Below, piece by piece: positions 14,001 to 27,078 of a stretch of DNA of 64,000 nt. The translations under genes and the position numbers were made by a program. The notes below the pieces were generated by a model. The model was not told the origin of the DNA and made no database searches. It saw nothing but the letters and a program-made list of their open reading frames with translations. Each line of letters begins with the position of its first letter. Position 1 is the first letter of the stretch. The DNA comes from Branchiostoma belcheri (lineage: Eukaryota; Chordata; Leptocardii; Amphioxiformes; Branchiostomatidae): assembly GCF_001625305.1 (NCBI RefSeq), contig NW_017802824.1:4366260-4430259 (forward strand), written 5' to 3'.

Positions 14001-17000
14001 AATATGGTCATTTCATTCCAGAGAGATTACTCAGAGACAATTCCGAGCAATGAAATTTGACTTCCCTAGGAATAACTCAACCTCGTGCAGTTATAAAAAT
14101 GCACATAAAGTGGGAGTGCCAGACTCGTGAAATGCCACATGCGCATGAGAGACTCTGTAATGGTGCCCTAGTAGCCGATGCAACTTAAAGAGATATGAAT
14201 GTTTTGACAAGGGCATGTCTCGCAACAAAAAGTAATATTACCCTTGACAGAGATCTATTTTTGGACGTATTAAAGTCAAAAGTAGACATTTATATTCTCT
14301 CTTCAGTTATTCGTTGCTGCCTACAGACATTGTGGCAGAGAGCCCACCCTTTACAGAGAAGGCTCAGAAGCGAGATAACATTAAAATTCTGACAGGAAGA
14401 TTTCATAAAACTGGAGGTTGATAGGCCATGACAAAATCCACGGGTGGCCAGAAACGCCGTACAGCCGGCTGCGGAAGGAATTCTTAAGAAGAAATAAACG
14501 TATGACAGATAGTTTTATAAGTGAGGATGTGTCTTCGTGTGACAGGTATGAGAAAGGCTATCTGTCGCCATTTAGGAGGGGTCATCCGATCTATTGACAC
14601 CAATTTTAACTCTTTAGCATTGAAATGGGCATGGTAGTCCTTTTATACTATCAAAAGCGAACTTCCTGGTGGACTATTAATATTTACGATCGTCGACCGT
14701 GGCGTACATGTTTCATGAAGTTGATTAAACCTTTGGGTAATTTTAAGACAATTGATTTTATGAACTGATAATTGTAACACTGCACTGTGAATCAAGCAAC
14801 AGTGCGCTGTGAACTATGTAACACCTTTAGTGCACTATACACCAAGTAACATCTAGCGTCAGTGCACAGTAAACCAGTCAGAATTGCCCTGATGAAGATG
14901 ACAGACGGTCATCGAAACGTCGGCTCGTGAAAAATAAATGGTTGTGATCAAAGATCAAAGAACTATGCTATTAATTCGTTTACCAACCTGATGAAATTAT
15001 TTATGGATAATTGTAACAGTAAATGACTTTGATACATCACCACGTAGATAACTTAAGATGATTATTGATTATAATTATTATTGTATAAAATAAAATATTG
15101 AGCCAATAGATAAACTTAATGCGGATACGCATATATTAGGTTTAAAACGAATCAAGTCCAGAAGCTGTTAGGGAGAACTTAAGTTTATGTAACAACCGGA
15201 AAAGTTTTACATTCTACCTTGTCAAATTGCCTGACGCTCGAGCAAGTCCATGAAAAAGATCCTATACTGCTACTTTGTCAAACCTTCAAAGGGCCCACTG
15301 CCGTAAAAGCGCTGGCTAAAGAAAGGAAATAAGACGTCCGTCCAACGCCTTCGAGAAATACGTAAGTCTGGACCAGATTTACACCTTATAGGCCTATTTT
15401 TATGGTGCGCCCTGAACCGGTTTTGGAACGGCCTTAAGGTCCCGGGGTGGATTGCTTGCCTTCGTGCCCTGAAAGCCAATTCGCCAGCGCACTGTTTATC
15501 ATTTGGACTTAAAGTGGCGTCTTGAGCTTACAGGGGAGAATTAATTAAACATACGTTACCAGTTTTCACGTAGAGTGGTCGGCACCCATGTATCATGTAC
15601 ACCCTTGGGTTCACAGACCTCGGTAATCAATGGCAGCCATTCGGACCATGCGATCCATTAGACACAAAGCCACAAGGTAGGCTTAAAGAAGGGATTAGAA
15701 AGCACCGTAGGCTCACTGCATGTCTGAAGAGTAGACACAAAATGACAAAAAATGCACATCCTCTCTTTTACCCGCTGTGCCTTATGCTAAGGCCACATTT
15801 CAACATCGGGGCCCGGCCGGGCTGTTTTGATTAACGAAAAATCCACAATTTACATTAATAGTATACGCAGATACTTCCCACTATGGATTTCTTTCAACTT
15901 TGTTTTGTGTCCTCCTTTGTTGTCTTTTATATCATACCCTTTGTTCTTAATGACTTCCCGGCCGGGCCCCGGTTTGTAAATGTGACCTCAGCATTAGGAA
16001 TGTATCTAAAATAACTTTGTATCATATTTCAAACTAAAGGTATAGATAAAGTCATACTCCTTGAATTGCAAATCTGTAGGACAGGAACGTCATTTTACCA
16101 CAACATTTAATGCAATGCACAACATTTAATGCAATGCACGTGTGCACCATTTTGCCTTGTAATTAAGATAAAGAATACAAAGGCATTAAATTGCCCTATT
16201 TTGTAATTAATGACCCATTTGCCAAGCAAATTAGTCGAGAACATGCCACAATTTACCATGGCGCCACAATATATTTAGTGTCGACAGGTATCGCCCTCTC
16301 GGATGTATTCACGACGACAAGCTATCGTTTTATTGCGTGATACAGATTACATGCGTGATGTCAGCAGGTCGCAGGCCTCTAAAGGCTGTTGAATTTTTAC
16401 CACTTGCCGCAAGCTTGAATCGTGCACGCCGAGATTGTTACCATGCTAAAAGATTCAAAAGGCTATTTGTACTTCAATCGAAAACCAGTTCCGTGGGCCT
16501 TAACCTGTTGCATTGTGCTAATGACTGTAAATCTAGTACGTTCTCGATGCATGCATAGGATACTCATTTTGGTCGTTTTTGTTATGAAAGTGCACAGAGT
16601 TATCGAACTGGTAATGAGTGATTTTAGCACAGCAAATTGATACTCAAAATGGACATTGCTCATGATGCCCTTCTCTTTATCTCGATATGGTTGAAACATC
16701 TTTAAAAACACTGAATAGTTTGATCAAACGGGATCTTTCTTGTATTTATTTAATGATGCAAAATGCGCATTTCAGTCGGGGATAGTGAAAATTAGTGTTT
16801 ATGAGCCATAAAGTAGCGTTATGTGGTGGCTTCAGGTGCTCCAAGAGGTCATTGAAGATGCTTTGTGACCACATGAGAATGTTTAGGAAATGAGCTGCAA
16901 AAGAATAATGTTTTGTTTTAGCACTGGAACTAACATAGTTTACCACGCCTCCAGAAACACGAGTTCATACCGTTATCAGGATATGCTCACAGTGAACTCG

Positions 17001-17780
17001 AATCATAAAAGGCTCTACAAGACCGGACATTGGAAGCTATTTTGTGTTATCTACAAAGTCCTTAAAAGCAACGATACAGAGTTTAAGACTGTAACCCAAA
17101 GCATCACCACCAATAGTGGCACCATTGTCACTGACGCATTGCCGTAACAGGAAACTGCCATACCCCCTATAAACAGTTATTGAGCAGAAGGACACCGGAC
17201 ACAAAGACCCTGCAGACGATTTTAATTGAGCAGTGTCTTTATGATCAGACCTTGTCAGAAGAGAGCGCCAATAACGACATTGACAGCGTCTGCACATGTC
17301 TGATAACATGGTTGTAACTTTAACGACCAATGATGGCAAAAATAACATATCATATAACGATAAAGAATACGTGATTGGACTCACGTATCTTTTTATACGG
17401 TCACATGAAAAAAAAGGAATATCCTTTGAAAAATCAAACTTAATACTTTTTTCCGTTGTCCACCATCAATCTTTTAGTCATTTTCTGCAGTTAACCTGAC
17501 GGGAACTTGCTGCAGGTGAAAAGAAGCCGCGGTGCAGATTTCTAATCTTCGCAAACTTAGATTATCAATGAGCCACGAATATACTCCGGGAGGCTATGAT
17601 CATCCTTTTGTAGATATAGATTGTGTGATTTATACTTCTTCCAAGATTCCAAATTATGTATAGGAAATAATAATCTGATATTTGAATATAAATGATTCGT
17701 GATAAGATCTCTCTGCACAGCCAGAGCACAGACAGTATTACTACTCCCCGAGGAAAGTCCTGTCAGACAGCATCAGGGGA
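11055..17780. other. Non-coding stretch between the two A-type first exons
   Basis: No Ig exon or other gene is visible. It holds a small repeat cluster of CTTTTAAYACTGGGT at 12992-13076, a repeat-like stretch ending near 14950, a MITE at 15784-15994 and a short direct duplication near 16101-16139. Open frames such as 13280-13552 and 17037-17384 (minus) show no recognisable domain. Confidence 0.55.
15784..15994. mobile_element. MITE-like element with GC-rich terminal inverted repeats
   Basis: The left end (15784-15821) and the right end (15957-15994) are reverse complements over about 38 bases with a few mismatches. They include a perfect 15-base core, cggggcccggccggg, at 15807-15821 and 15957-15971. 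About 135 bases of AT-rich, non-coding sequence lie between. Size, inverted ends and lack of coding capacity fit a miniature inverted-repeat DNA transposon. The superfamily and exact target duplication are not clear. Confidence 0.7.
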
Positions 17781-17973
17781 AGGTACCATGCTCGCAAGAG
17801 CTGGCTTCCATCGATTTTTGTAACGCACCAAATGGAAAGGGATAGGCTCTACCTGTCTCTTTTCTTGCAGGATCATTGATGTGTAATGTTGAAGAATTGG
17901 AAGACCGAGCGTGAACGGTTCGGAGGCTGACGTGAGAGAGGTCTCTACAGCCACTGCACTGCGAGCTTTCAAG
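17781..17973 (+). promoter_or_regulatory. Putative promoter/5' UTR of gene A
   Basis: The block immediately upstream of the gene A start codon is the part conserved with 10799-10993. It includes gcaggatcattgatgtgtaa at 17868-17887, about 80 bases upstream of the ATG. No convincing TATA box is seen. The function is inferred from position and from conservation between two copies. Confidence 0.5.
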
Positions 17974-18037
17974 ATGGCTGATGCGTCGGGGACGTTCTCG
18001 TCGTTTTCCCCATGGATTCTGTGCTTTGCACTCATAG
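17974..18037 (+). CDS. Gene A exon 1: start codon and signal peptide
   Basis: The ATG lies in aagATGGCT, a good initiation context. It opens 21 residues beginning MADASG, with a hydrophobic run SPWILCFALI, and ends at ATAG|GTAAG in phase 1. Joining to the V exon gives ALIAMAESALY, with a plausible cleavage site around the alanines. It is paired with the decayed copy at 10994, and the MAD-S-G start is shared with the exons at 34586 and 47937. Confidence 0.8.
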
Positions 18038-21000
18038 GTAAGATTTTGTTACTCTTCTAACTGTCCGGTACCTTATGCAGCAGAGAAATAGGGGAAACCA
18101 GAAGGGGGTAATTGTATAATACCATCCGATGTTATCTGTGCGTAGTATACCTCTTTAGCTTTTAACATCCTACAGAAACGGTCAGTTTATCTTTTTTTAA
18201 TGTATTTTTTATTGTGAAACTTTTCAGTATTATCTAAGCATTCAGGCGTGCAAGGCAGGGAATAATCTATGTATCAAACATAACCACCTTAATCAATCCA
18301 TACATATATGATAACAATAGCACCATCAAGATAAACAAGTTGCTGGAATATCTCTATCCAACAGTCATCACGTCGAAAATATAATAAATGCGCCCTGAAA
18401 TCCCCACACGTCTCTGAACAAAAGACTTATCTGCTAGCAAGCGTGAATTCAGGTTCCTGAGATTTACCATGTTTTCGCTATCGTATCACCGTCTTTAGAC
18501 GCATTTTCCGGGACGTGTTAGGAGTTGTTTTACAAAGGGCGAATCTTCACGCTATCTCTCCTGATTAAATTGCTGCCATGCGTCACGTCACACTACATAA
18601 GAGTGAGACGGATGAAATGGCAGCGACCTGCTTCATTTCGGGTACAAGTCTTGCTCCGGCTAATAGTCCCTTTGGGAACTGTCTGCTGAGTTATCACACC
18701 CGTGACAATGGGAGTATCAGCGAAGATAGGACTAGACAGAATAGTCCTTGTTACAGGAATCAATGGCAAAGAGACGTTAGGAGATCTTCAAAAGGGGGAG
18801 ACGAATCCAATTCCGCCTCATTGAGGGCATGTCATTTGTCAACACATCATCATTACGCCTGGACACATTTTTCCGGGAAAGGTTATTAGCTGCCGGCGTA
18901 AAAGGCATTTTCCACGCCATTTCGTCACAGGGAAATAAATTCTCCGTCACATTTGGGTCAGTTGGAATATTTTGAAGGCAACTTAACATGTCGTAAGTTG
19001 CGTGAAGTGCCCATCCTTTATATGTGACCATACACTGCTTTGACACCTGTATTACCCATTAGACACGACCTTTCGACACAATAGCTCCTGAGATATAATA
19101 GATCACCATCGTTACTTGTGAACGTCAGTGGACATTGACAGGAGTTGAATAGTCTGGGTGAACTGGCGACCTGGCACAATTGTTTGCTGAACGCTATCAA
19201 TATTCTAGAAGCTAGGGATATTTGAGCACTGCCATCACAAATAACCATCATGCTTCTATGCTGCGTATCTGTGATTTTTCAATTTAGGTTAATGTGGAAA
19301 TCGCATTGAGATGTATAGCTCTTCAACGAGTGAGTTGAGTTGGACATTGAAGTATGAGTTTCCAAGCTACGTTGACTGTATTCATACATCCTGATCTGCT
19401 GTATTTGTAAGCAGATCAATCACTGCTACTCAATACTTGTCTGAAGATATATTGGCTCATTATAGTGAGCACTGAGTATTATTGAAGCCATCAATATTCA
19501 CGGGAATAGATCACAGAGCATGACGCCAGCCAAATGACAGGCTTGGGCTTAATTGTTAAAGTACTGCTACTTTGGAAGCAATCTGTGAGCTGTTCGCGAT
19601 GTTGTTTCCCAATTACGTTTGGCTGTTCTCGGACTATCTTGGGCCTCGCAGCGTGCAGAAACATTATTGCGTTTTCTCGAAGCTCAGGTGGGAGAAATCT
19701 CTCCCGAAGCCTCCTTAATTACCCCCCCATTTGTTTGGAATCTATCGGACAGACACTCCCAATCATCACAGCAATCGTGTATATGCCACTGCCAGTACCA
19801 TGAAGGCCACTCAATAATACAATACCAACTATATAGTAACTATATTTTATACGTAGCTAGCCAACAAGATATAAACCTTTTTTATGATCTCCCAACGCCG
19901 CATGTTTGAACTCTTTTGAACTTGTTTATAGATTTCCACTTTGCAAATTTATTGAAATTTGTCGTTTCTTTCGTAATCACCACAAACACGCACAATTAGC
20001 ACGTCATTAAACGGTCCCTTATCAACTAAAAATTCAAAGATTCCAGTGTTTTTAGGAGCAGACTCCTTCGCTCTTTAAATTCAGCACACATATTCCTATT
20101 GACTAAAGCAACAGTGATTAGGAGAATCGTATTGACTATCCGCCTTTCAGTTTAAAGCAGTCACTCTCCAGGCAGTATAGCCGTCGAGATAAAAAGGCTC
20201 ATTAGCGAAGAACTGTCTCAATACCGATTTTCCGTATTTTATGGTTTTAAGGTATCACCCACATCCACTAAGCTGCTGGTGCAGACACAACTATCAGTCT
20301 ACCATTAGACAGTCCCGAAATAGCCTCTAAAGAAAAAATACACACTTAAGATTCTCTAGAAAGGCTAAGGACGTTGCTGAAGCTCATTGGTTCAGCTTTT
20401 GTGAATTGCAAAATCGTAGCAATAATGGTTGTTTTACGGCAGTCGATCGGATATTCCTTTATCCTGGATTTCCGCATGAGAGTATCCCAGAGGAAGTGAT
20501 GTTATCTTCAGCCATCGAGTCCAATAAAAGGTCGTTTCTCCCCATTCTGTACACCAGGCATCAGAGATAACATTTCCCTGTAATTCGCCTGTCCGATACG
20601 CCATTTAAAATCCCAGGCAGTAAAAACTGTCGACTAAATTTTCGAACTTCTTTTTTTTTATGAATGTCAGTGACGCACATAAGCCATATAGTGTTCAAGA
20701 AGGCAGCATGTAGTATCAAGAAATGTTTTCTTCATAACGTCTTATGATTCCAAGACATACTCCAAAGTTAACTTATGAGGAACGTCCTAAAACAATTCTT
20801 ACTGGATGCTGGATTGCTATTTGACTATTACCATGATGCTATTTCCTTGATTGAAAATTTAATCCCCATTACAAAGCCCAATAACACAATCTCAAAACGA
20901 CTTTCGCCTGGATGTTATCTCTCACATCAATTACATACAAACAATTGATTTCCATATTCATGATGTTTGATGTTCATATCTTTGTGAATAGCAATGGCGG

Positions 21001-24000
21001 AGTCGGCTCTTTACCGGGTGTATCCGGAATCCGCTGCCGTGTTGGTTGGACACAACGTCACCATGAACTGCGCATTCAGCGGTCTCTCTGCAAGTGACGT
21101 CGTCAACTGGCACAAGTACAATCCTTCCGAACCCGACGGCAAGCCGTTCCACGTGTCCTCGGGGAGCGTCGTGGATCCCGAATTCCCCCGATTCTCCATC
21201 GTCGGTAATAACCGTAGCGAGGAGTTTAACCTGCGGGTGACGAACGCTCAGCCGGCCGATGCCGGAAACTACCGGTGCGGGGTGTTCTCACTCACCGACA
21301 CCAGGGATGCAAAGTTGACTGTCATCGGTGAGTTTTTGTTTCTTTGATAGCTTTTCATAACCTTAACACACAGATAGATGTCAGTATTTCATCACCCCGT
21401 GGCTAAATCTCAGCATATGTCAGAAGTACAGTCATTACATGGCGCCTTGTGTCACGTAGGTTCCCTTTGAAGTGCAAAGTTTGCCCAGTAAAATGACACC
21501 CTTGCCAGCCGTTTGGTAAAAGTGCTTCAGGTAGAAAGTTGTTCCTTTTTTTTAAACTTACACAGTCCAATAACGCTCCGTGCCTGTGAGACTCTGTGTT
21601 ATTCCTACTGCAGGAGAATTTCCACGCCTAAAGGCCGCGCACATAAAATCAATAAAAATTGGCCCTTGTTGTAGGAAGATTAAAAGCGGCTACAGTACTT
21701 GGTGGGTTTTACTCCCCTCACAGGAAATGTTGCAATCCCAAAGCAATTTTACGACTTCCTGTTCTGCGTTGATACGTTAGCTCCCTCGTGTCGGCTGGAC
21801 GTCAAGGACAAAGAAACATTGGACCACATACAAATTAGCTAGATGGATTGTCGCCAAGGTGGTTTATTCAGAATTGCAATTGGTATCACTAAGTTTGCTA
21901 GTAGTATAAGTTTGAACAGAATGTAGGAATTTAAAACTCATTTTTGTTTTATTTTCTTTAGGCAAATTAAAATATGAATTATAACAGAATCTGACCTATG
22001 ACAATAAAATTATGGAAATGTTCCATTCATGGTACATCATCTGCAAAAAAACATCTAGAGTTCATTCATCAATCATCATTAAAATTAATTATTGTGTAAT
22101 TTTATATATTTTAAACCAACATACGGAAATCTAATTACAAGAACACTATCTTTACATTTTGATGATACAAGAGACATTTGCATTAAGGTCATGATACCTG
22201 TTTTTATCATGACCTTATTATGAATTAGACAAGGTTTTCCAAATCTTACAAAGTTGGTCGTGACAAACTTTGAACATTGGCGCAGATACAAAGCGGCGGT
22301 CAAGTATACCTCAACTTTTTGACGCCAACTTTTGCCTTATTCGATATTTGAAATATTTGAAGTTTTCACCTCCAGTCACGTCTCATAACTTTAGGGTATT
22401 GAGCTAAAGCGATAAGTCATGATGTCCTTGAACGTAAAGATAAACCTTTCCATCATAAGCGGTAACAACGCTTAGCTTTTGATTCTTAGCGTTACTTAGA
22501 AATCCCCGAACAGTCGTAATGAAGAAATATTGGTTTACCGTGACTACTGGTGGATCAGGTGGAAGCACCTTGCCGCAATACGGCATGTCTTGAATTCCAA
22601 CATAGACTTTATTGTCTTCCGCTGAGAGCAGAGGTGGATTTTACAATTGAAAAGGGGCAGCCGAGTGGGTGGTTGTGCTGAGTCAGCGGGATTGGAATAT
22701 ATTTGTAAGGAAATTATACATGAACCCTTTGGATGCATGTCCAGGGATAGTTGTGGCAGAATTATAAAATACAAAAGGCAATCTCTTTAGCTCTTGACGT
22801 TAAGGATAATTTTGGTACAGCCGTTTTCAGAGCACAAGTTTACAACAGTGTACTTCTCGTATATAAAACGCAGGCATTGGGGTACAAATTCCAATCACCT
22901 TCTTTATTTCACCCTACCAATAGAAGTACTATTAGCATATAGAGATTGATAGATCAAGCATATGATGACCCTGTTTAAAGTTAAAACTTTTGATCCAACA
23001 CAATAAAGTTCTCACATCTAGAGCTTTCGACCAGTCACTCTGGTCTTCCTCAGTAGACTGACCCAGTGAGGCTTGTCACGTGACTTCTTTGAAGTGTGCA
23101 GTCAACACTGGGTCCGTCTATACTGAGGAAGACCAGAGTGACTGGTCGAAAGCTCTAAGTAAGAGAACTTCATTGTGTTAGATCAAAAGTTTTAACTTTA
23201 AACATGAAACAACCAACCAAGATTACCTTTCATGATAGAAGTATATAATGATCCTCATTCTACCTGAAATCTGGAACTGAAAGGCGTGATGTCTCTATGT
23301 CTCTTCCCATGTTCCATAGTCCCCCCGCCCTCTCCGCCGGTCGTGCTCGGTGACCTGTCTCCTCGCGCAGCCGGCAAAAGCCTCATTCTCTCCTGCCGCT
23401 CGGAAGGAGGCGACCCTCTGCCTGCCCTGGCCTGGTATAACGGCACACAACTGTTAGACCTCCCACGTGAAGCCATGATAGAGGAGAATGCCAGAAGGAT
23501 ATCCCTAGACCTGGTCATCTCGTTCCTAACCAAATGGGACAACCGAGCCAACTTCAGTTGTGAATCTGACCAGGGATTCCCTGGCATTGCCGACCCTCAA
23601 GTCACGTCAGTGACAATTCAAGTGAAGTGTAAGTACCGGTTTAACCTTCATGATGTACCATAGTCTCATAGCTGTTTGCTTCCTAGCCATAATGTGTAAT
23701 CACAAAAAATAAAGAAAGGTTAAGACAAACCCCCAAATAGTCCTGCTATCAAAAGCAGCATTACTGCACCTTCAATCGAAATGATAGGGATGGAAAACCA
23801 ACTTCATCTCCTATAGTCTATGGCAGCTACAAGTGGTCAATTCTAAACCTACATGTAATTCAGACCCAATTCGTGAACACGGGAATAAATCAAATCCCCT
23901 ACACTACCAAAAATGCCAATCTTGTTTTTCTTCAGAGAAGAACAATTTTCTTCCACTGAGAAAATTATTCTTCACCCAAGAAAAAAATCTTGTCCATGAG

Positions 24001-27000
24001 ACAAGAATTTCAAGAAACTGCATTTTAGCATATTTTTCTTGTGGTAAGATTTCTTTTCTTATATATCTTGAACTAAATATCCTTAGACTATTATTCTTGC
24101 AGTAAGAATTTCTAAGTTTTCTAGAAAACCATTCTGAACGAAGATCTAACTCTTCTTGTAGCAAGAAAAATATTCTCCCCACAAGAAAAGATTTCTTGAA
24201 CTAAGAGCTAACTGTTCTTGTAGCAAGAAAACCATTCTGCCCACAAGAAGAGATTTCTTGAACTAAGATCTAACTCTTCTTGTAGCAAGAAAAATATTTT
24301 CCCCACAAGAAAAGATTTCTTGAACTAAGAGCTAACTGTTCTTGTAGCAAGAAAACCATTCTGCCCACAAGAAGAGATTTCTTGAACTAAGATCTAACTC
24401 TTCTTATTGCAAGAAAATCATTCTGTACACAAGAAAAGATTTCTTGAACTATTATCTAACTCTTCTTGTGGCAAGAAAACCATTCTCCTTGCAAGGAAAG
24501 ATTTCTTGAACGAAGATCTAACTGTTCTTGTAGTAAGAAAACCATTCTGCCCACATGAAAAGACTTCTTGAACTAACATCTAACTGTTCTTGTGGCAAGA
24601 AAACCATTCTGTACAGAAGAAAATATTTCTTGAACTAAGAGCTAACTGTGCTTGTAGCAAGAAAACCATTCTGCCCACAAGAAGAGATTTCTTGAACGAA
24701 GAGCTAACTGTTCTTGTAGCAAGAAAACCATTCTGTACACAAGAAAAGATTTCTTGAAATAAGAGCTGACTCTGTTCTTGTAGCAAGAAAACCATTCTGC
24801 CCACAAGAAAAGAAATACAATGTATATAGTGCTACCTAAATAGAAAACGGACAATAATGTATAGCAACTAAATGTTATTTTGAAAAGCATTTGGACAGTA
24901 TAGAGATTTTATTTTCACATTGATTTTTGTACAATGTATCTAATTAAAAATATCAGTCCATCAACATTCTTGGAATGGAAACAGTTTAACAGTAGCTTTC
25001 AAAATATTATAGGATGTAACTAACAAGCCATTATGATTTCAGAATACAGATCGTATCACATTCTGATCAGAAACATATTCAGCAAAAACTGAAGTTTTCG
25101 CATTATAGAATTGGCAAAGTCACACCCTTTGGACACCTGAAAACAACAGGAAAGACCTGTGTTAGTTTGCATGCGTGTACTGAAGGCAACAAGTCAAAAG
25201 AGGATGCTAAAATACTATTTTTATTACTTGGAGTAAACAATTTAAAATTATATTAGAAAGCACTGTAATAAACTTTACTATACAATACACCAGAGATATA
25301 TGATTTGACTTTGAAATCAACCCCAATGGCGTTGTAACAATATCTGAGCTATGAAGTCTAAAAACAATGTCAACAGATCTTATAGGTGGGGAGGGGGGTG
25401 CACTTACCTTCAATCTGTTTGGTTTCATGCTTTTTCTGTTGCAAAGTTGGTTTCTTCAGCAAGCTGACCACGATCACTATTGCTTCACATGTACACAAGG
25501 TCCTTTTTGATTTCATTTTGACTTCAAATCTGACATGAGTCAGTAACTGACAAAAATAAGTAACCAGCGCGGCTCCCACATCTGACTTATTTTCAAAACC
25601 CCCTAACTGCATTCTGGGATTTGAATCAACCAATCAGGGGTTCAGAAAAGGTCACATGACAAGAAAAAACTAGAAAAAAAGTTCTTACATCATCTTGAAC
25701 ATTACCAGGCAAAATAAGAATCATCTTTCTTAAACTTTCTGGTATTTTCTTAAATGTTGCTAAGAAAAACAAGAATGGCCTTTCTTAAACTTTCTACGGA
25801 AGAAAATCAAGAATATAATACTAGCCATATCTTCAGCCTAATCAAAATCAATTCTATATCAGACTTTCTGTTTTTTTTTCTTATCATCAGTATTTGTCAA
25901 GAAAGATGAGAACTTAATTCTTGTATTTTCTTAAATGTTGCCAAGAAAAACAAGAATGATCTTTCTTAAGCTTTCTAGTCAAGAAAAACAAGAAACTTTA
26001 AGAAAGAAACACTAAGCAGAGCTTTATTCTAATAATAGATTTAGATAATTAAATTTCTTGCTTTTCCAATCAGTGTTTCCCAAGAAAGACAAGAACCAAA
26101 TTCTTGTATATTCTTAAACATTGCTAAGAAAAACAAGAAAAATACAATTTTTTTGTGTATATCATTCTCAGAAAAAAAAATCTTAAATCTAACCACTTTG
26201 ATGTCAGGTAAGAAAGAAATCTTCCATGGAGATTAAATAAGAAAATTTAACTTAGTCTGAGGGAAATTTAAGATTAAAAGAATTTTAATCTTGTAACTTA
26301 GAATCTTCCCTAGAAATATTGTCTTTACTTAAGAAATTTCAAGATTACAAGAATTCTAATCTTGTAAGTTAGAATCTCCTCTAGAAATATTTCTTCACCA
26401 AAGAAAAATCAAGATTTAAAGAAGCCTATTTTAGACAAATTATCTCCACTCAAGAAAAATGAGAAAATTGTTCTTGGTGCAAGAACGTAGGTATACAGAA
26501 AATTTATTTTTTTCTTATTTTTTTCTTATTATTCTCCCCCAAAGAAAAATTTTCTTCCCATGAGAAAATAAGAAAAACAAGAAAAAGCATTTTTGGTAGT
26601 GTATTCTATGTGCTGTCTCGCGTTTGCAAAGCTAGTTAGAAACCATCTACGTGATTCTACAATTATGTACATACGTACCGACGAAATACTGTGTTCCTTT
26701 AACGAAATGTAATATATGTTGGTTTACTAAAGACCCGCCGGTGAGGATTTTGTTTAGTCTAGGCACGGAATAGTTTATTCATCATATAACGATGTAAAAT
26801 ATAGGTCTACATGTAAAACAGACATGAAGAGTGCAAAAGTGCACTGGTACAAATATGCTCAGTACCCTTTTGGCAGTTGACGTATGTTTACTAATGGCAT
26901 CATTATTAATATTCCTGGGCAAAAATTCATCAAAGACCTTGCCTCTTTCATTTGCGCGACAATTTCTTAGTCTTTCTAAAAGGGAACAAATGATATGTTT

Positions 27001-27032
27001 TTATTTATTGTTTTTCTGCATGACATGGCAGC

Positions 27033-27078
<46 letters not shown>

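Noticed and set aside
20958..21199. Antisense open frames over the gene A V exon
   Set aside because: They are shadows of the GC-richer coding exon on the opposite strand, with no hallmarks of their own.
21315..21360. Possible rearranging V gene with recombination signal
   Set aside because: The V exons end in an ordinary GT splice donor in phase 1. No CACAGTG heptamer or A-rich nonamer follows either V domain, and no J-type F-G-x-G motif is encoded.
24120..24811. CRISPR-like regularly spaced repeats
   Set aside because: The whole 61-64 base unit repeats with no unique spacers. It is a minisatellite inside a transposable element of a eukaryotic genome.
24580..24890. Minus-strand frames with MVFLLQEQ repeats
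   Set aside because: They are translations of the minisatellite and have no independent support.
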